In this document: in pieces, positions 1 through 11,528 of the stretch
How the letters are laid out: each line of letters starts with the position of its first letter
Position numbering within the stretch: the first letter of the stretch is position 1
Assembly: GCA_037447655.1 (NCBI GenBank)
Contig: JBBHKE010000667.1
Span: forward strand, 188,001 to 248,000
DNA: 60,000 bases
Reading direction: 5' to 3'
From: Zygnema cylindricum
Taxonomy: Eukaryota > Streptophyta > Zygnematophyceae > Zygnematales > Zygnemataceae
Notes under the pieces: model-generated
Told to the model about the DNA's origin: nothing
Seen by the model: only the letters and a program-made list of their open reading frames with translations
Databases searched by the model: none
Made by a program: the position numbers and the translations under genes

Positions 1-1543
1 CACGGATAAGAAAATGACATAAGGGTAATTGCTCGACTCAAACATATAAGCGCTGGATTCACGACTCTGGTTTAAAGACTTTATTCTTGTTTAATTGCCC
101 CTTCTTTTCTCCTTTTTGCATCGAAAAACCTCATGGCGAGCTCCACTACTGTATGTCGAATGTGATAAGTCTGGCAATTGCAGTTCTAGAGTATGGATAT
201 GAGTTAATAGAGTTGCTTGTGCGTGTCCAAAGTTTGGTTATACTTTCTACTATTATGTGCCATTTGTGGGATTTTTTTTTTAATTTCATCCAAATATAGT
301 TTTTCCATTCTTTCGTTTCCGTGTGATTTCTCATTGTGCTGTTGTATCAAAGCTTATTGTTTATATAACAATTGTGTGTATTTTTCAATTGTCATCAATT
401 GCGACAAAATGATTGACGTCGTCACGAATCCTGCCACATGGCACCAATGGTCCTGTGGTTTTGAAATAAGCAACACTTTCCACAGTAGCAATGTGACTGG
501 TTATTAGTACCTTTTTATTGAGTGGAAGGTCAGTCCGCTGAACCTAGAAACGATTGGTCTTTTTTAGGGTTTTTTATTTTTTTACGAACATGATCTGGGA
601 TGGAGTCGTACAAGATGTCAAATGACCGAAGGCTAGAGCTGATGATTGAAGTTCAAACAGTCCAATAAGAGGAATATCAACCGAGTCCCAAAAAGGAAGA
701 TCGCGATTCAAAGAATCTCAAATGAGTCCTATGTAGTATTGTGATTTGGATAATCTCAGACGAGGATCAGGAACAAGATTGTCATTCTGTCTCCTTACTT
801 TTAATAAATGGTCTTTTGCCACTGTCCAAACTGGTTGGTCTGTGGCACACTCATTAGTGATTGGTGTCAAGACAAATTTCTTTGCATTGAAACTTTGTTA
901 CTCTCTCATCTCGTATTAAAAAAATGGGCAATTCACTTGCTTTGCTGGTCTCGATGTTACGGCAATTTACAATGTATAAACTTTTTTTGGAATTTCCTTG
1001 GTCCATTGTTATCTAAAACCAATTCTGGATAATTCTGAAGAACCTGAAAAGGAAAAGCAAGACAATTGTATCTTATCCCAATCTTAATGATGTTTCTTAG
1101 GTAAGTCCCTGTTAGCATACTTCATAAGAATTGATAATTAGTATCAACAAAAAACGCCAAATTTAAGTTAAAAATGTGCCAAACCAGTGTCGTATGCCTG
1201 TAAGATACTAAACCATATCCTTGTAAAATACCAAACCACAGCCCTGTAAAATCCATTGTGAATCGCAATTAGTGTAAAGAAATTTCTATTGTAAAGTAAC
1301 GAATACCTAACTCTATTTTGGGTTCAAGGGCCTAAACCAACAAAACATTAACGCTAATTTGTACATCTAACACTACACCATGAATTGCTTATACTGTTAA
1401 GAAACTATTATCGTACGTAAAAAAAATATTGTTGTTAACACTATTGGGTGTCATGACCTTGAGCCAACAAAACAATAACTCTAATTAATTAACACACATA
1501 ACATTAATTCGTATATGTATTCCCCATAGTGCAGCCGCTATAG
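1..1543. other. AT-rich intergenic DNA, no gene recognised
   Basis: Only short frames without family resemblance or a splice context are present. I see no RNA gene, long tandem repeat or complete terminal-inverted-repeat element here. A pseudogene too decayed to recognise cannot be excluded. Confidence 0.5.
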
Positions 1544-2707
1544 CTTGTGTTCACATAGTCGACGTTTGAACATGTGAGAATAGGTTTGTGCTCTTTCGCC
1601 CCATCTTTATTACTAAGAATCAAATCTGAGTGCGCTTTCCGGTGTCGACGCCACTCACTTTCTTTTGTCGACAACGTTTTCTAACACTTTTTTTGTACAT
1701 TAGTACGAAATTGCGAACACTTTTGGTAAGTAGTGACGTACAGTGCACTAGAATGTCTAAACTAGTGTGATTGACGCTAATTCAACCATAACGATATTAA
1801 CATAAACGAAAAAATATTTTCAATTATTCGATTTAGGTCGAGAGTCAAAATTTAAGGGCGTGGATATTTTGTTATTAACACTATAAGCGATTCACGATGT
1901 TGGTCGGATACACATTCTCATAGCGTAACCCCATAGCCTGTGTTCACATAGTCTACGTGTGAACGTGTGAGAACAGGTTCCCGTGAGTTTTCTCCTTCTT
2001 TATTACTTGGAATCAAATCTGAGCGCACTTCCACGTGTCAACGCCACTCACTTGCCCGTCTCGACGCTGTTACCTCACATTTTCTGTACGATTGTTCAAA
2101 ATAACGAGCACCTTTTGTAAGGATGTGGCCGACTTTATTAAAAAGAACGATGGTAAACCATCTGAGTCTATAAGAACAAAAGGAAGTAGCATTGCTAAAA
2201 CTGAAAAACCACATAACAAGGGAATAAACAGAAGGGAAATTCAAGGCAAAAACTACGAAAATACGAAAGGATGGCAGGGAAGTCGAAAACACCCAAAAAA
2301 GCAAAATCCAACAAACAAAACATCAAAGAAAAAAGCTAACACGTACCAAATACCCCCCAACATAACTAAAAAATCTACGGAAAACAACCACGTAAGTCCC
2401 CGAATCCCGGAGGAGCTCGAGGAGGAAGTTCCGGAACACGTCGTCGATCCATAACGGCAATAGACGATCGAAGTAATATAGAAGCCAACACCCGTTGTAG
2501 GGCCACGGAAAAACGTTGACGATGGGTACATTTTGTATACTACACTATTTAACAGATGTCTAAACTAGTGTAATTGACACTAATTAAACCGTTTTTATGT
2601 TAACGTAAAAGGAAAGAATATAATTATTAACTATTTTTTAGGTTCGAGGGTCAAAATATAGTGGCGCCGAATTATTGTCATTAACACCGGTAGTGATTCA
2701 AGGTTTT
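1544..2707. repeat. Direct repeat pair, second copy interrupted
   Basis: About 1544-1908 is repeated at about 1930-2707. Shared blocks include the stretch around GTGTTCACATAGT (near 1548 and 1938), the stretch around AATCAAATCTGAG (near 1618 and 2009), and the stretch around TGTCTAAACTAGTGT (near 1754 and 2556). The second copy carries roughly 420 extra bases (about 2125-2545) that hold the Lys-rich repeat described separately. The pattern is a diverged tandem duplication followed by an insertion into the second copy. Confidence 0.65.
2125..2454 (+). mobile_element. Lys-rich dispersed repeat, copy 1
   Basis: An open frame runs to a stop at 2454. It starts with a peptide around ADFIKKNDGKPSES, continues with TKGSS and AKTEK, then a Lys/Asn/Thr-rich stretch, and ends in an acidic, Glu-rich tail. 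The same peptide pattern recurs at 32160-32400 (minus), 33290-33415 (plus) and 50178-50390 (minus). I do not recognise the family. The repetition in non-genic DNA suggests a transposon-borne coding segment, but the frame may be a fortuitous one in a repeat. Confidence 0.45.
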
Positions 2708-2924
2708 CACCGTGTATCGCTACTACTGTAGTGTTAATGTTTTTTTACCACATAAAACACCTTTTCTCCGTCCACGCTTGTCGGATTATGGATCTAACGG
2801 TTTCGAGTGGAAGCCAAGATTTCCATCTTCCGATTGGCTTCTTCATGTAAAAATCAGACAAGTTTGTACCGAGAAAATATGTTTTAGGTGCCGATTTTTT
2901 TAACACTAACAACGATACACCGTG
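2708..2924. mobile_element. TA-target MITE, CACCGTG-ended, copy near 2.7 kb
   Basis: The left end reads CACCGTGTATCGCTAC and the right end is a slightly mutated inverse, followed by TA. The sub-terminal blocks (CTTTTCTCCGTCCACGC inverted against TTTGTACCGAGAAAATATG) match those of the copies at 18461-18898 and 45745-45953. No coding capacity is seen. Confidence 0.6.
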
Positions 2925-3034
2925 TAGTCGTGTACTGTACTAGTTCCCTGCCAGCCCACACATTATAGGGAGTGTCACCTTCTATCCTCTCTCGAACAAT
3001 GCTACAAAACTATACTGTACTATGTAGTCTGTAG

Positions 3035-3627
3035 CAGAGGTCGCAAAAGTCAAAATTTTACATAACCGAAACCGACCGTTTTTTTTTTTTCAAAATCTGA
3101 GTAACCGACGCCCGACCGGGTTATGTCACGCTCCAAAATTGTTAACGGTTAGCCGACGGGCGTTTATGAAAATAACCGAAACTCGATTTCTCGCGACTAA
3201 CCGTGCCCGCCCGTAACCGAAAAAATACAAAATTACAACGCTCATTGTTATTAGCATTAATGTACTTTGCAATAATGTACGACGTATGAATAAGCCAATA
3301 ATTAACATTTGTTGCGTTCCCTAAGATTTGGGAAATGAATAGTGTTACTACCGTGTCAGATTTGCGACGCTAATCATCATGTCACGTACATCCACGATAC
3401 CAAAGAGTACAAAGAACAATAATGTTGGATTATATGGACAATACAAAATTTTCATTTTTTTTGGGATTTGGTTAACCGACCGTAACCGACTTTTTTTTTT
3501 TTTCTGGTGAATCAACTGACCACAACCGCCCGGCCCCCAAAATTTGGCAACCGAATCCATTCCGGATCCGGCGCGGGCGGTAGGTTAACGGTCGGTCACG
3601 GTTTCGGTTGACCGTTTGCGACCTCTG
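3035..3627. mobile_element. hAT-like non-autonomous element with 8-bp target duplication
   Basis: The left terminus CAGAGGTCGCAAA is matched inverted by the right terminus TTTGCGACCTCTG. The 8-bp sequence GTCTGTAG flanks both sides exactly (3027-3034 and 3628-3635). An 8-bp target duplication with short CAG-type termini is the hallmark of the hAT superfamily. Internal ACCGAAACCGACCG-like blocks extend the inverted repeat. The 593-bp element is too short for a transposase and no domain is seen. Confidence 0.85.
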
Positions 3628-3756
3628 GTCTGTAGACTAAAGTTCTATGTTGAAAGATAGGAAAATCGGCAGCTTCACTACTCCACCTCGATACGCAGCA
3701 TTCACAATCTGTCCGCATCTGCAGAGTCAGGGACTCAGGGGCTCAGGGCTCCAAAC

Positions 3757-5086
3757 CATAGTTTAAAAGTAGGTGAAAGTAGGCCCATACAATATGAACA
3801 TACAATATGACCTTAAGACCCATATTGTAGTGTTGTGTATCGGTAAGGATTTTCCGATAACCGATATGGGCCATTTTTCGGGGACCCGATAATCGATATA
3901 TTGGTACAATATATCGCTATCGGTCTTATCGCCGATAAGTAGCCGATAATATCGGCTACTTATCGGCGATAATGCCGATAACGATAACTATCGGCGATAA
4001 CTGTACGAACCGTACAGATAAATGTACGGCCTGTACACTCATATGTACGTCTTATTCCCCCGACAGTAGCCGGCATAATATATGTACGGCTTTAGTACGG
4101 CTCCAGTTAAAGCGATGTACCTTCCACATCCGACGCCGTGGCTTTGTCCCTTTCTTTTTTGAGATCCACTACAAACCTGCCACGTGTCAATCCGTCGACT
4201 TTTTTGGCCAAAGCCGCCAAAAAAGCCATTCTGAGATGTCGGCGCTCACGCTGACCGTCCGCTCTTATTTTATCATTGAATGTCGTCCGTTCGATTCTAG
4301 CCGCGCGCATAATGTTATTCTGCATCCGTTGTACTTTGAGTCTGCCGTCTTTTTACCGTTTCATGATAATCAGTTTATTTGTACAATTCCGTACATTCCC
4401 GTCAAATTTATGTACAGTTAACCGCCCAAAAAGTACTACAAAGTGCAACGTATTTTTTCGTCAAATTCCGTACATTTCCCGTAAAAAGCCGTACATTTCA
4501 CGTAAATTTCCGTTCAGTTTACCGGACAGAAAGCATTCCGGACAGAAAGTACAGAAAGTACAAATATATCGGGACCGCTGACCGTTCGATAACGATAACT
4601 ATCGGTATTGGTGTTATCGCGATAAGTTTTTTACCGATACACAACACTACCATATTGTATTGGTCGCAAAATGAAAAAAAATAGTGACAGGGTTGAGTTG
4701 CACATCGATCGATAGAGAATTAAACGTCATGTCTAAATTTTGAAAAACATTTGGACAAAAAATAAATTCTGTTTGTTTTGAGGTGTTTTTTATTTAAACC
4801 GTCAGATTTGGACGATCGGACGGTCGCTGATCAAAGTAACGATCTACGAAGATCACATGAAAAGCCCATAACACAACTCATCCTACCCGTGTCAGTTCGC
4901 CGAAAAATTTCGTCCAGCGGCTAGCGCTGTACTATGATCATACGTCAGATTCGTACGTTCGTACAGGGGTGTGCACAACGCACACACATACAGTGCCTAC
5001 TCTGCGCGAGTTTTGTGCCGAGTTTTGTGCCAAGTTTTGTGCGCCTACCAAAGGCCTACCATAAAAACGCCTACTTTCGAACTATG
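3757..5086. mobile_element. hAT-like element (CATAGTT family), interrupted by a second hAT
   Basis: The termini CATAGTTTAAAAGTAGG (left) and CTACTTTCGAACTATG (right) are imperfect inverted repeats. CTCCAAAC flanks both ends exactly (3749-3756 and 5087-5094), an 8-bp duplication typical of hAT. Without the nested element at 3828-4649 the unit is about 500 bp and non-coding. A second copy lies in inverse orientation at 28660-29927. Confidence 0.85.
3828..4649. mobile_element. Nested hAT-like element (TAGTGTTG family)
   Basis: It is bounded by TAGTGTTGTGTATCGGTAA and its inverse, with the 8-bp CCATATTG duplicated at 3820-3827 and 4650-4657. The uninterrupted target is visible in the related element near 29850 (minus strand). 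The interior has palindromic TATCGGCGATAA motifs and many GTAC-containing repeats. A 149-codon frame inside lacks any recognisable domain, so I treat the element as non-autonomous. Shorter relatives lie at 38955-39337 and 49060-49654. Confidence 0.88.
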
Positions 5087-5094
5087 CTCCAAAC

Positions 5095-7571
5095 TACGCG
5101 ATGGATCACGGAGGCTGAATGTGAAATGTCAAAATAACAATCCTCGTCGATATAACTGTAACTTTCAAGTTTCAACTTCTGACGAGCTGCAACTGTACGG
5201 ACAAGCTGTCACCTGCCACCCGACATTTGGGGCCCGTCATAACCGACAAAACCTGTGCACGCGCGATGCCACTAGGCGGCTTTCAGATTCTTTCCGCAAC
5301 TCGGGCGAACAGTCGAGGCACATCTAGACAGGAACGTCTGGCTTCAGCCCGGGGGAAGGCATCTCAAATACTTAATATTCGCTGCATGTTTAAATCCATT
5401 TAGCACTTACCACGTGGTACTACTTTTTCCAGCATTGCAAAAGGCTCTATGATTTGATTGGTCGTGAGGTTCCTCGTGCCAGTTGTGTTCCGTTACGCTG
5501 CCCCTTTAAAAGTCAGAAAGTCTAGCTTTGCAAGTGGATAACTTGGGCATCTAGAATATTAATGTGGCCTGTTCACATATGGCAGTATCGAAAGCGTGTA
5601 CGGAAACTGGAATCTTGAATGTATCAATGAACGCTATCCAGATGTATTGTCCGAGGAAAATATCTGTGACGTGTGTAACACCGGATTAGATTTAGGGAAT
5701 CTTTCGGACATGAATAACTTCGATAGGGACACGAAATTCCAGACGGTGCGCGTGTCGTTTGTGATTTAATAAGAGGATAATCATTGATGGCGAATGGGAC
5801 GGCCGTCGGGCAGTCCCGTCCATTTTGTTTGACGTCTGTTAAATAGTGACGCCGGTGGGAGCAACCGTTTGTGAACGACAGCTGGTCCGAAAACAAAAGC
5901 TAAATTAGTAAATTTCAAAATTTGACGTCATGGTGAGGAGGGTACGGCCGAATGACTTCGTAATGAAAACTCGCAGGAGAGTATGAGCCAATTGCGTCGT
6001 CGGAATTTCGGAACATTAAATTTTGAAAAAGGACGTATTTTCACGGCCGGCTAAACTCTTAGCTGCTACTTCTTGAAAAAGGTTGTTAAATTAGGAAAGA
6101 ATTGTCTAGCGGTCAGTTCGTGGCCGTTTGTAGCTAGTAATTTTGGCGTATCTTCAAAGACATGCCTGAGCTGGATTCGTGTCCTTTATTTAATCTGTTC
6201 GTGTCTGCAGTCATGTCCTAAACTATCTCGCATCGGATTGGAGCAGCAGGTCACTCCTATTTTCTTATCGTAGAGTAAACATAAAGACTAAATATCTATC
6301 ATGTATGATTGTATGGTCATGGAGGCCCAAATGTGTTGGCAAGATACTAGTTCTGTTTGACTTCTGCCCGCGCTTCGAATATTGTTACGGTGACACTCTC
6401 CTTAAAATCTGGAAGTCACGCGGGAATCTGTCGCACAGCCATCTGTTCAGCGGCTCCAGCATTTCAGCTACATCCGTACAAAAGTGCAACATGTCTAGCT
6501 ATTTTTTTTAATTCCTCGCCGCCTCCAGCCTTTCCTCTTTATACGCAACGTGTCAGATAACTGCTCTTTAAAAGGATGCATACAAACAGAGATTCCCTCC
6601 CAGACGCCACCTGGCCGCCTCGATTGTTCAGCCTTACGCGTATTCAATTTTGGCAGCAGCCGACAAGATTCCCAGGGAAATCTGCCATGGATACGATTTT
6701 CGATACTGCCATTTTTCAACTCGTCCTTTTCACTTCACTGCTTTATTTTACGTTCCATGATCTCCGACAGCTGTCAGGTGACACGTCCATTTGTCCAGCC
6801 CATATGATTTGCGAACAGTTAGCTCCTAAACCTCATCGAATACGGTAAAATAAAAGTACATACTCCGCAGTCCACGGATTTACTGCATACGTCAAACTGT
6901 ACGGATCTTTCGTCCGAAAACCATCCCCGCGAACAACGATCGCAGACTTGCGGCAAAGTTTAATGTCACGTCACACACCGGCCATTCCCGTCGCATTGCT
7001 GCGTCCTTTTCTTGTCCACCTGTACGGATCCAGTACCCGTGTGTACGATGATGTACCAATCCAATAATCATACGCATTTGAGAAACTCTGACACCAGTAC
7101 GGACTCTCTACTTATTGAACAATTGTACGGAAGGCCAGGTCGTCCCTCCTTACCATTCGCCACTATTTGAGAGCCCCTCAGTTTCCCTCCGCTTCAGTTT
7201 TGAAGCTTTTCCTTATTTTTTTTCAGATTTTCCTCTAAACTGCGAATTTCTAACTGCAATTTTGTCAACATAAATTTTCTTCACCGGATTTTTTTTTTAA
7301 CTTAAAGTTTTTTTCAACAGATTTTATTTATCCGGAGGATTTTTTTTTTTACAAGAGTTTTTTAAAACTGGAGTTTCTAAAACTGGAGGATAGTCTTAGA
7401 CTTAGTTTAGTTTTTTTATTATTATTTATTTTCCAAAGTCGCGACTTGGGACCTGATTTTCTGGGACCACTGGCATCCTTTTTGTCGTTTTCTTTTGATT
7501 TTTTTTGTTTTTTTTTTGTTTTTTATTTATTTGTGGAAACAATATTTTTGGGTTTTGATATTTTAAGAAAA
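5095..7571. other. Intergenic region and 5' flank of the next gene
   Basis: No supported coding region. Scattered CGTAC/GTACGG motifs occur around 6480-7130. From about 7190 the sequence becomes T-rich with A/T tracts and leads into the first exon at 7572, so part of it probably serves as promoter and 5' untranslated region. No convincing TATA box was found. Confidence 0.4.
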
Positions 7572-10500
7572 ATGGAGGCTCTCGAAGAGGGTCATGGGGG
7601 GGGAGGGGAAGGAGGAGGAGGAGGAGGAGTTTCTTGCTGTCAACATTTTCTGGTAAGGAGGGAAGGGAGAGGAAGGGAGAGGAAGAGATATGGTTTTCAT
7701 TTTTTTTGCTGTGGAATAATAACTTAAAGTTTGTGTTTTGTGTCTAATTTCTGCTTTGGGTTTTGTGTGACTTTCCCCCCCCCCTGGTTTGCTGATTTTT
7801 TTTGTCTTATTCTGCATGTTTTGGTAGCTTATTTGTCGTTTCTTTAAATTGCTGACTGTTTTTTTTTTTTTTTTCTAAGGTTACAAATGACAAATGAGAC
7901 AATTGTCACAAATGCAAAATGGGTTTTTTCGTGACAAAGATGTGGTGCCTTTCTTTTTTTTGGTTTTTTCCTCTTTTTTTTTCCTATGAGAAATGTTTAT
8001 GTTTGTTTGTTGTTTTTTTGTCTTATTCGTTTTTGTCTTATTTGCTATTCTTACCTCTGATTGCTGTTTTTTTGTCGTTTCCAGGACGAGGAGAGCCTTC
8101 GGCGAATCAGAGACTTGGTGAGCCGAGGAGCGAAGTGTCAAGAAGAGAGAATCCTCTCTCTCGAGGGACAGCTGGCAACCGAGAGGAGAGAGAGGGAGAG
8201 AGAGAGGAGGGAGGCGGAGAGCGAGAGGAGGGAGTTTCAGCGGATGAGGGGACAGCTGGCGGCCATGGAGAAGAAACTCACACGTGGGAATCCTGACTCG
8301 GAGCACACGTGGCAGTTGGTGGAGGAGGAAGGAGGGGGAGGAGTAGAAGGAGGAGCGGAAGGAGAAAGTGGGGAAGGAGAAAGTGGGGAAGGAGAGAGCG
8401 GGAAAGGAGTAGGTGGAGAAGAAGGAAGTGAGGGAGGAGGAGAAGTGGAGTTAATAGTGATGCCCATGATTATGGGGGAGGGAGAGATGGGTTTGCAAAT
8501 TGTGGAACCCATTCAACAATTTTCTCCGGAACTCGTCAATTTATTCGCAGGAGGAGGAGGAGGAGAAAATGGGGAAGCGCAAAAACAGGAGTTGGGTGGG
8601 GGGGAGGAGGAGAGGGAGAGGGAGAGGGAGAGGGAGAGGGCGAGGGAGAGGGAGAGAGAGGCGGAGGAGATAGATCTTCAACAAGTTTTATCGATGGATT
8701 TGCCGATCGGACTTGAAGGAGGAAGTTTGGATGAAATTTTTAACGGAGATCTGAACGGAAACTTAACTGGATTGGGAACAATCGCTACTCATCAACAAGA
8801 AGGAATTGAAGCTGAAATTTCTCCTTCACCAATGGAAACGAAGACCGAGTCGGAAAATCGACATCTTCAGCAACAAGTAGGAGTAGCAGGAGTAGGAGTT
8901 GGAGGAGTAGGAGTAGCAGGAGTAGGAGTTGGAGGAGTAGGAGTAGCAGGAGTAGGAGTTGGAGGAGTAGGAGTAGCAGGAGTAGGAGTTGGAGGAGTAG
9001 GAGGAGGAGGAGGAGGAGGAGGAGGAGGAGGAGGAGGAGGAGGAGGAGGAGGAGGAGGAGGAGGAGGAGGAGGAGGAGGAGGAGGAGGAGGAGGAGGAGG
9101 AGGAGGAGGAGGAGGAGGAGGAGGAGGAGGAGGAGGAGGAGGAGGAGGAGGAGGAGGAGGAGAAGTAGGAGGAGTAGGAGAAGTAGAAGAAGTAGAAGGA
9201 GGAGGAGGAGGAGGAATTGGAGGAGGAGTAGGAGGAGCAAATGTAATAAATCCTCTTTATCAGCAGTTTTGTTTGACGGCAGAAAATTTGGCCAATATTG
9301 TGAATTTGGCGCAAGATTTGGAGCGACAACAATTGAATATTTTACTCGGGCAAGGAATGTCACAACAACAGTTGAAAGAATTTGTTGAAATGACAAACCA
9401 ATGTCCAGTTTCTGGACTTCATTTGCTCCAACAAAGAAGTCCCTCGGCTACTTCGGAAATTTCACAGGAGATTAATTTTCACAACCGACAGAGTGAAGAA
9501 CTGCAATTTAATCAACATCAGCAATTGAGTCAGGAATTGAGTCAACGGTTGAATGAAGTCAATCAAGAATTACATCAAGAAGAAGAGCTTCAAAACCAGC
9601 AAAGCATTCAAAATTCTGAGTTGGAATCAAGGGAGGAGACTCGACGACAAAATGAACAACAGCAAATGAAACTTTTATCGACGAAAACTCAGCAACAACA
9701 GCAACAACTGGAGGCTTTCCAACAGGAGAACGCACACTTTCATGATTCACAATTTCAGATGGAAAACCCACAATTTCCATCCGGAAATTCACAATTTCAG
9801 ATGGGAAACTCACAAATTCCATCGGGAACTTCACAATTTATGATGGGAAACCCACAATTTCCATCGGGTTCTTCACAATTTCAGATGGGAAACCCACAAT
9901 CTTCATTGGGAGCTTCACAATTTCAGATGGAAGACCCACAATTTCCATCCGGAAATTCACAACTTCAAATGGGAAACCCACAATCTCCATCGACTTCACA
10001 ATTTCAGTCCGAATCGTTACAAGATGTTCAATTTCAACAGCCACTTCAGTTTCAAGAGGCGGCATTGAGGCGTCAGGAGCTCCAGGATATGGCCCTCCTT
10101 CAATCTCTCACTGTGTCTCAGCTTGAATCTCTCTCGCAATCTCTCTCTCAATCTCTCTCTCAGTCTCTTCCTCTCCTTCATGGTCAGACTGTCTCTGATC
10201 ATTATCTTTCTCAGTCTCTGCCTCTCACTCAGTCACAGCCCCTCTTACAGTCCCACTCTCAGTCTCTCCCTCCCTATCTCTCTCCGTCTCCGCCTCAGTT
10301 GGGTTTGGGGCAGCAGCTTCATCAAATGGCGGAAGAGCAGAAAACGGAACAGCCCCACATGGAAATGGAACCTCCGTCAAAGACGAATAGAACTCTGTCA
10401 AGAAAAAGACAAAGGGAATACGAACAGAAGGACTATCCGTCCAAGTCTCGGTCTCCATCTCCGTCTCAGTTTCAATCCCAGTCTCAGTCTCCAGTTTTTG

Positions 10501-11528
10501 CAGCAAATTCCCACTCTCCCTCTCCTCCTCTCCCTTTTCCGGTATTCAACAACCCTCCTTCCATGGACTCTCAAGCCGCCATTCTCTCATTTATTTCCCC
10601 ATTCGTCGATTCTTCGAGATCTCTCCCTACTCCTCTCCTCCCTGATCAGCCCTCCCTCCCTCCCTCTCTCACTCCCTCCCCCTCTCCCCCTTGCTCTCCT
10701 CTCTCTCCTCCTCTCCCTTCATATCATCTTCCAGAACCTCCCGAAGCAGACACGGATGTCCTCTTAAGCTCTCTCCCCTCTCAAGGAAACCTTCTTCGAG
10801 CTGTTATTGAATCGGGACCTCTTTTAAAGGAATTTATGGAAGCTGTCCCTCTACCCCAGTTTACTCAATCGACCTCCCTAGAAAGTCCTTCGGATCCTGA
10901 TATGGTTTTTGCTGCGACAGATCCTCCTTCATCTCAGCCTACTATGGTCACTCCCTCACTCTCTACCTCTCTGCCTACATCCCTTCCCACATCCCCTACT
11001 TCCCTTTCTACCTCTCTCCCCACCTCTGTCCCCTCTTCCCTCCCCACCTCTCTTCCCACCTCTCTCTCTACCTTCCTTCCCACCTCATTTCCCTCCTCAG
11101 TCCCTACCCCGACTCTCGGATCTCTATATGTTCTCCAGGGAAACCAGATAATAGATGTGGGGCAAGGAGTAGGAATAGGAGGAGACACTTCTCTCCCCCC
11201 ATCCCCTCCAATCTTATTTCCCTCCTCACTCCCTACCACGACTCCCGGATCTTATTACATTCTCGAGGGAGACATTCCCCAGATAATGGATGTGGGACAA
11301 GGAGTAGGAATAGGAATAGGAGGAGGAGGAGGAGGAGAGATGACATCAACGTGTAAATATCCTGTCAGGTCTTCGTCAGTGGGAAAATCAGGAACGAGAA
11401 GATCTCCCCAAAGAGTCACTCCATATCATTCTTCTCCTCGAAATTCTCGACAAAGTTTACAAAAAGGAGGACATATCGGATATTCGATGCAGCTGCCGCA
11501 AGTTTTGGAGTTTAACGCTCTTCAGTAA
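7572..11528 (+). CDS. Large low-complexity protein of unknown function, two exons
   Basis: Exon 1 is 7572-7652 (27 codons, ending QHFL before GTAAGG). Exon 2 is 8085-11528, preceded by a T-rich tract and CCAG. Both junctions are phase 0, giving 1174 residues. Residues about 28-95 form a charged region likely to be coiled coil (repeated Arg/Glu, Leu at heptad-like spacing). Then follow Gly/Glu-rich sequence, a decapeptide GVAGVGVGGV repeated four times, about 54 consecutive Gly, a Gln-rich section, six 14-residue SQFQMGNPQFPSG-type repeats, SLSQ repeats, a basic patch (SRKRQREYEQKDY, a possible nuclear signal), a Ser/Pro-rich section, and two copies of a DVGQGVGIG block near the C-terminus. 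Gln-, Pro- and Ser-rich tracts with a basic patch suggest a nuclear or phase-separating protein. I recognise no catalytic or DNA-binding fold. The frame stays open for 3.4 kb, which supports it being real. The upstream ATG choice rests on splice phase only. Confidence 0.7.
8877..9161 (+). repeat. In-frame 30-bp tandem repeat followed by (GGA)n
   Basis: Four copies of a 30-bp unit encoding GVAGVGVGGV lie at about 8877-8996 and run directly into an almost uninterrupted (GGA)n tract at 9001-9161. The tract codes for poly-Gly on the plus strand and would read poly-Leu, poly-Ser or poly-Pro in other frames. Its length is likely polymorphic and prone to assembly error. Confidence 0.9.
9747..9995 (+). 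repeat. 42-bp in-frame repeats (14-residue units)
   Basis: Six consecutive units of the SQFQMGNPQFPSGN type, the last one residue short, with substitutions at Gly/Glu and Pro/Ser positions. They lie in the Gln-rich middle of the 7572-11528 gene. Unit-to-unit divergence at mostly single bases points to recent internal duplication. Confidence 0.85.

Noticed and set aside
3972-4421. 149-codon frame in the nested hAT
   Set aside because: No transposase or BED zinc-finger motif; Cys/Tyr/Thr content follows from GTAC-rich repeats.
8785-9396. Minus-strand frames with long poly-Leu or poly-Ser
   Set aside because: They are the complement of the (GGA)n and GTAGGA repeats in the plus-strand exon; no independent start or splice context.
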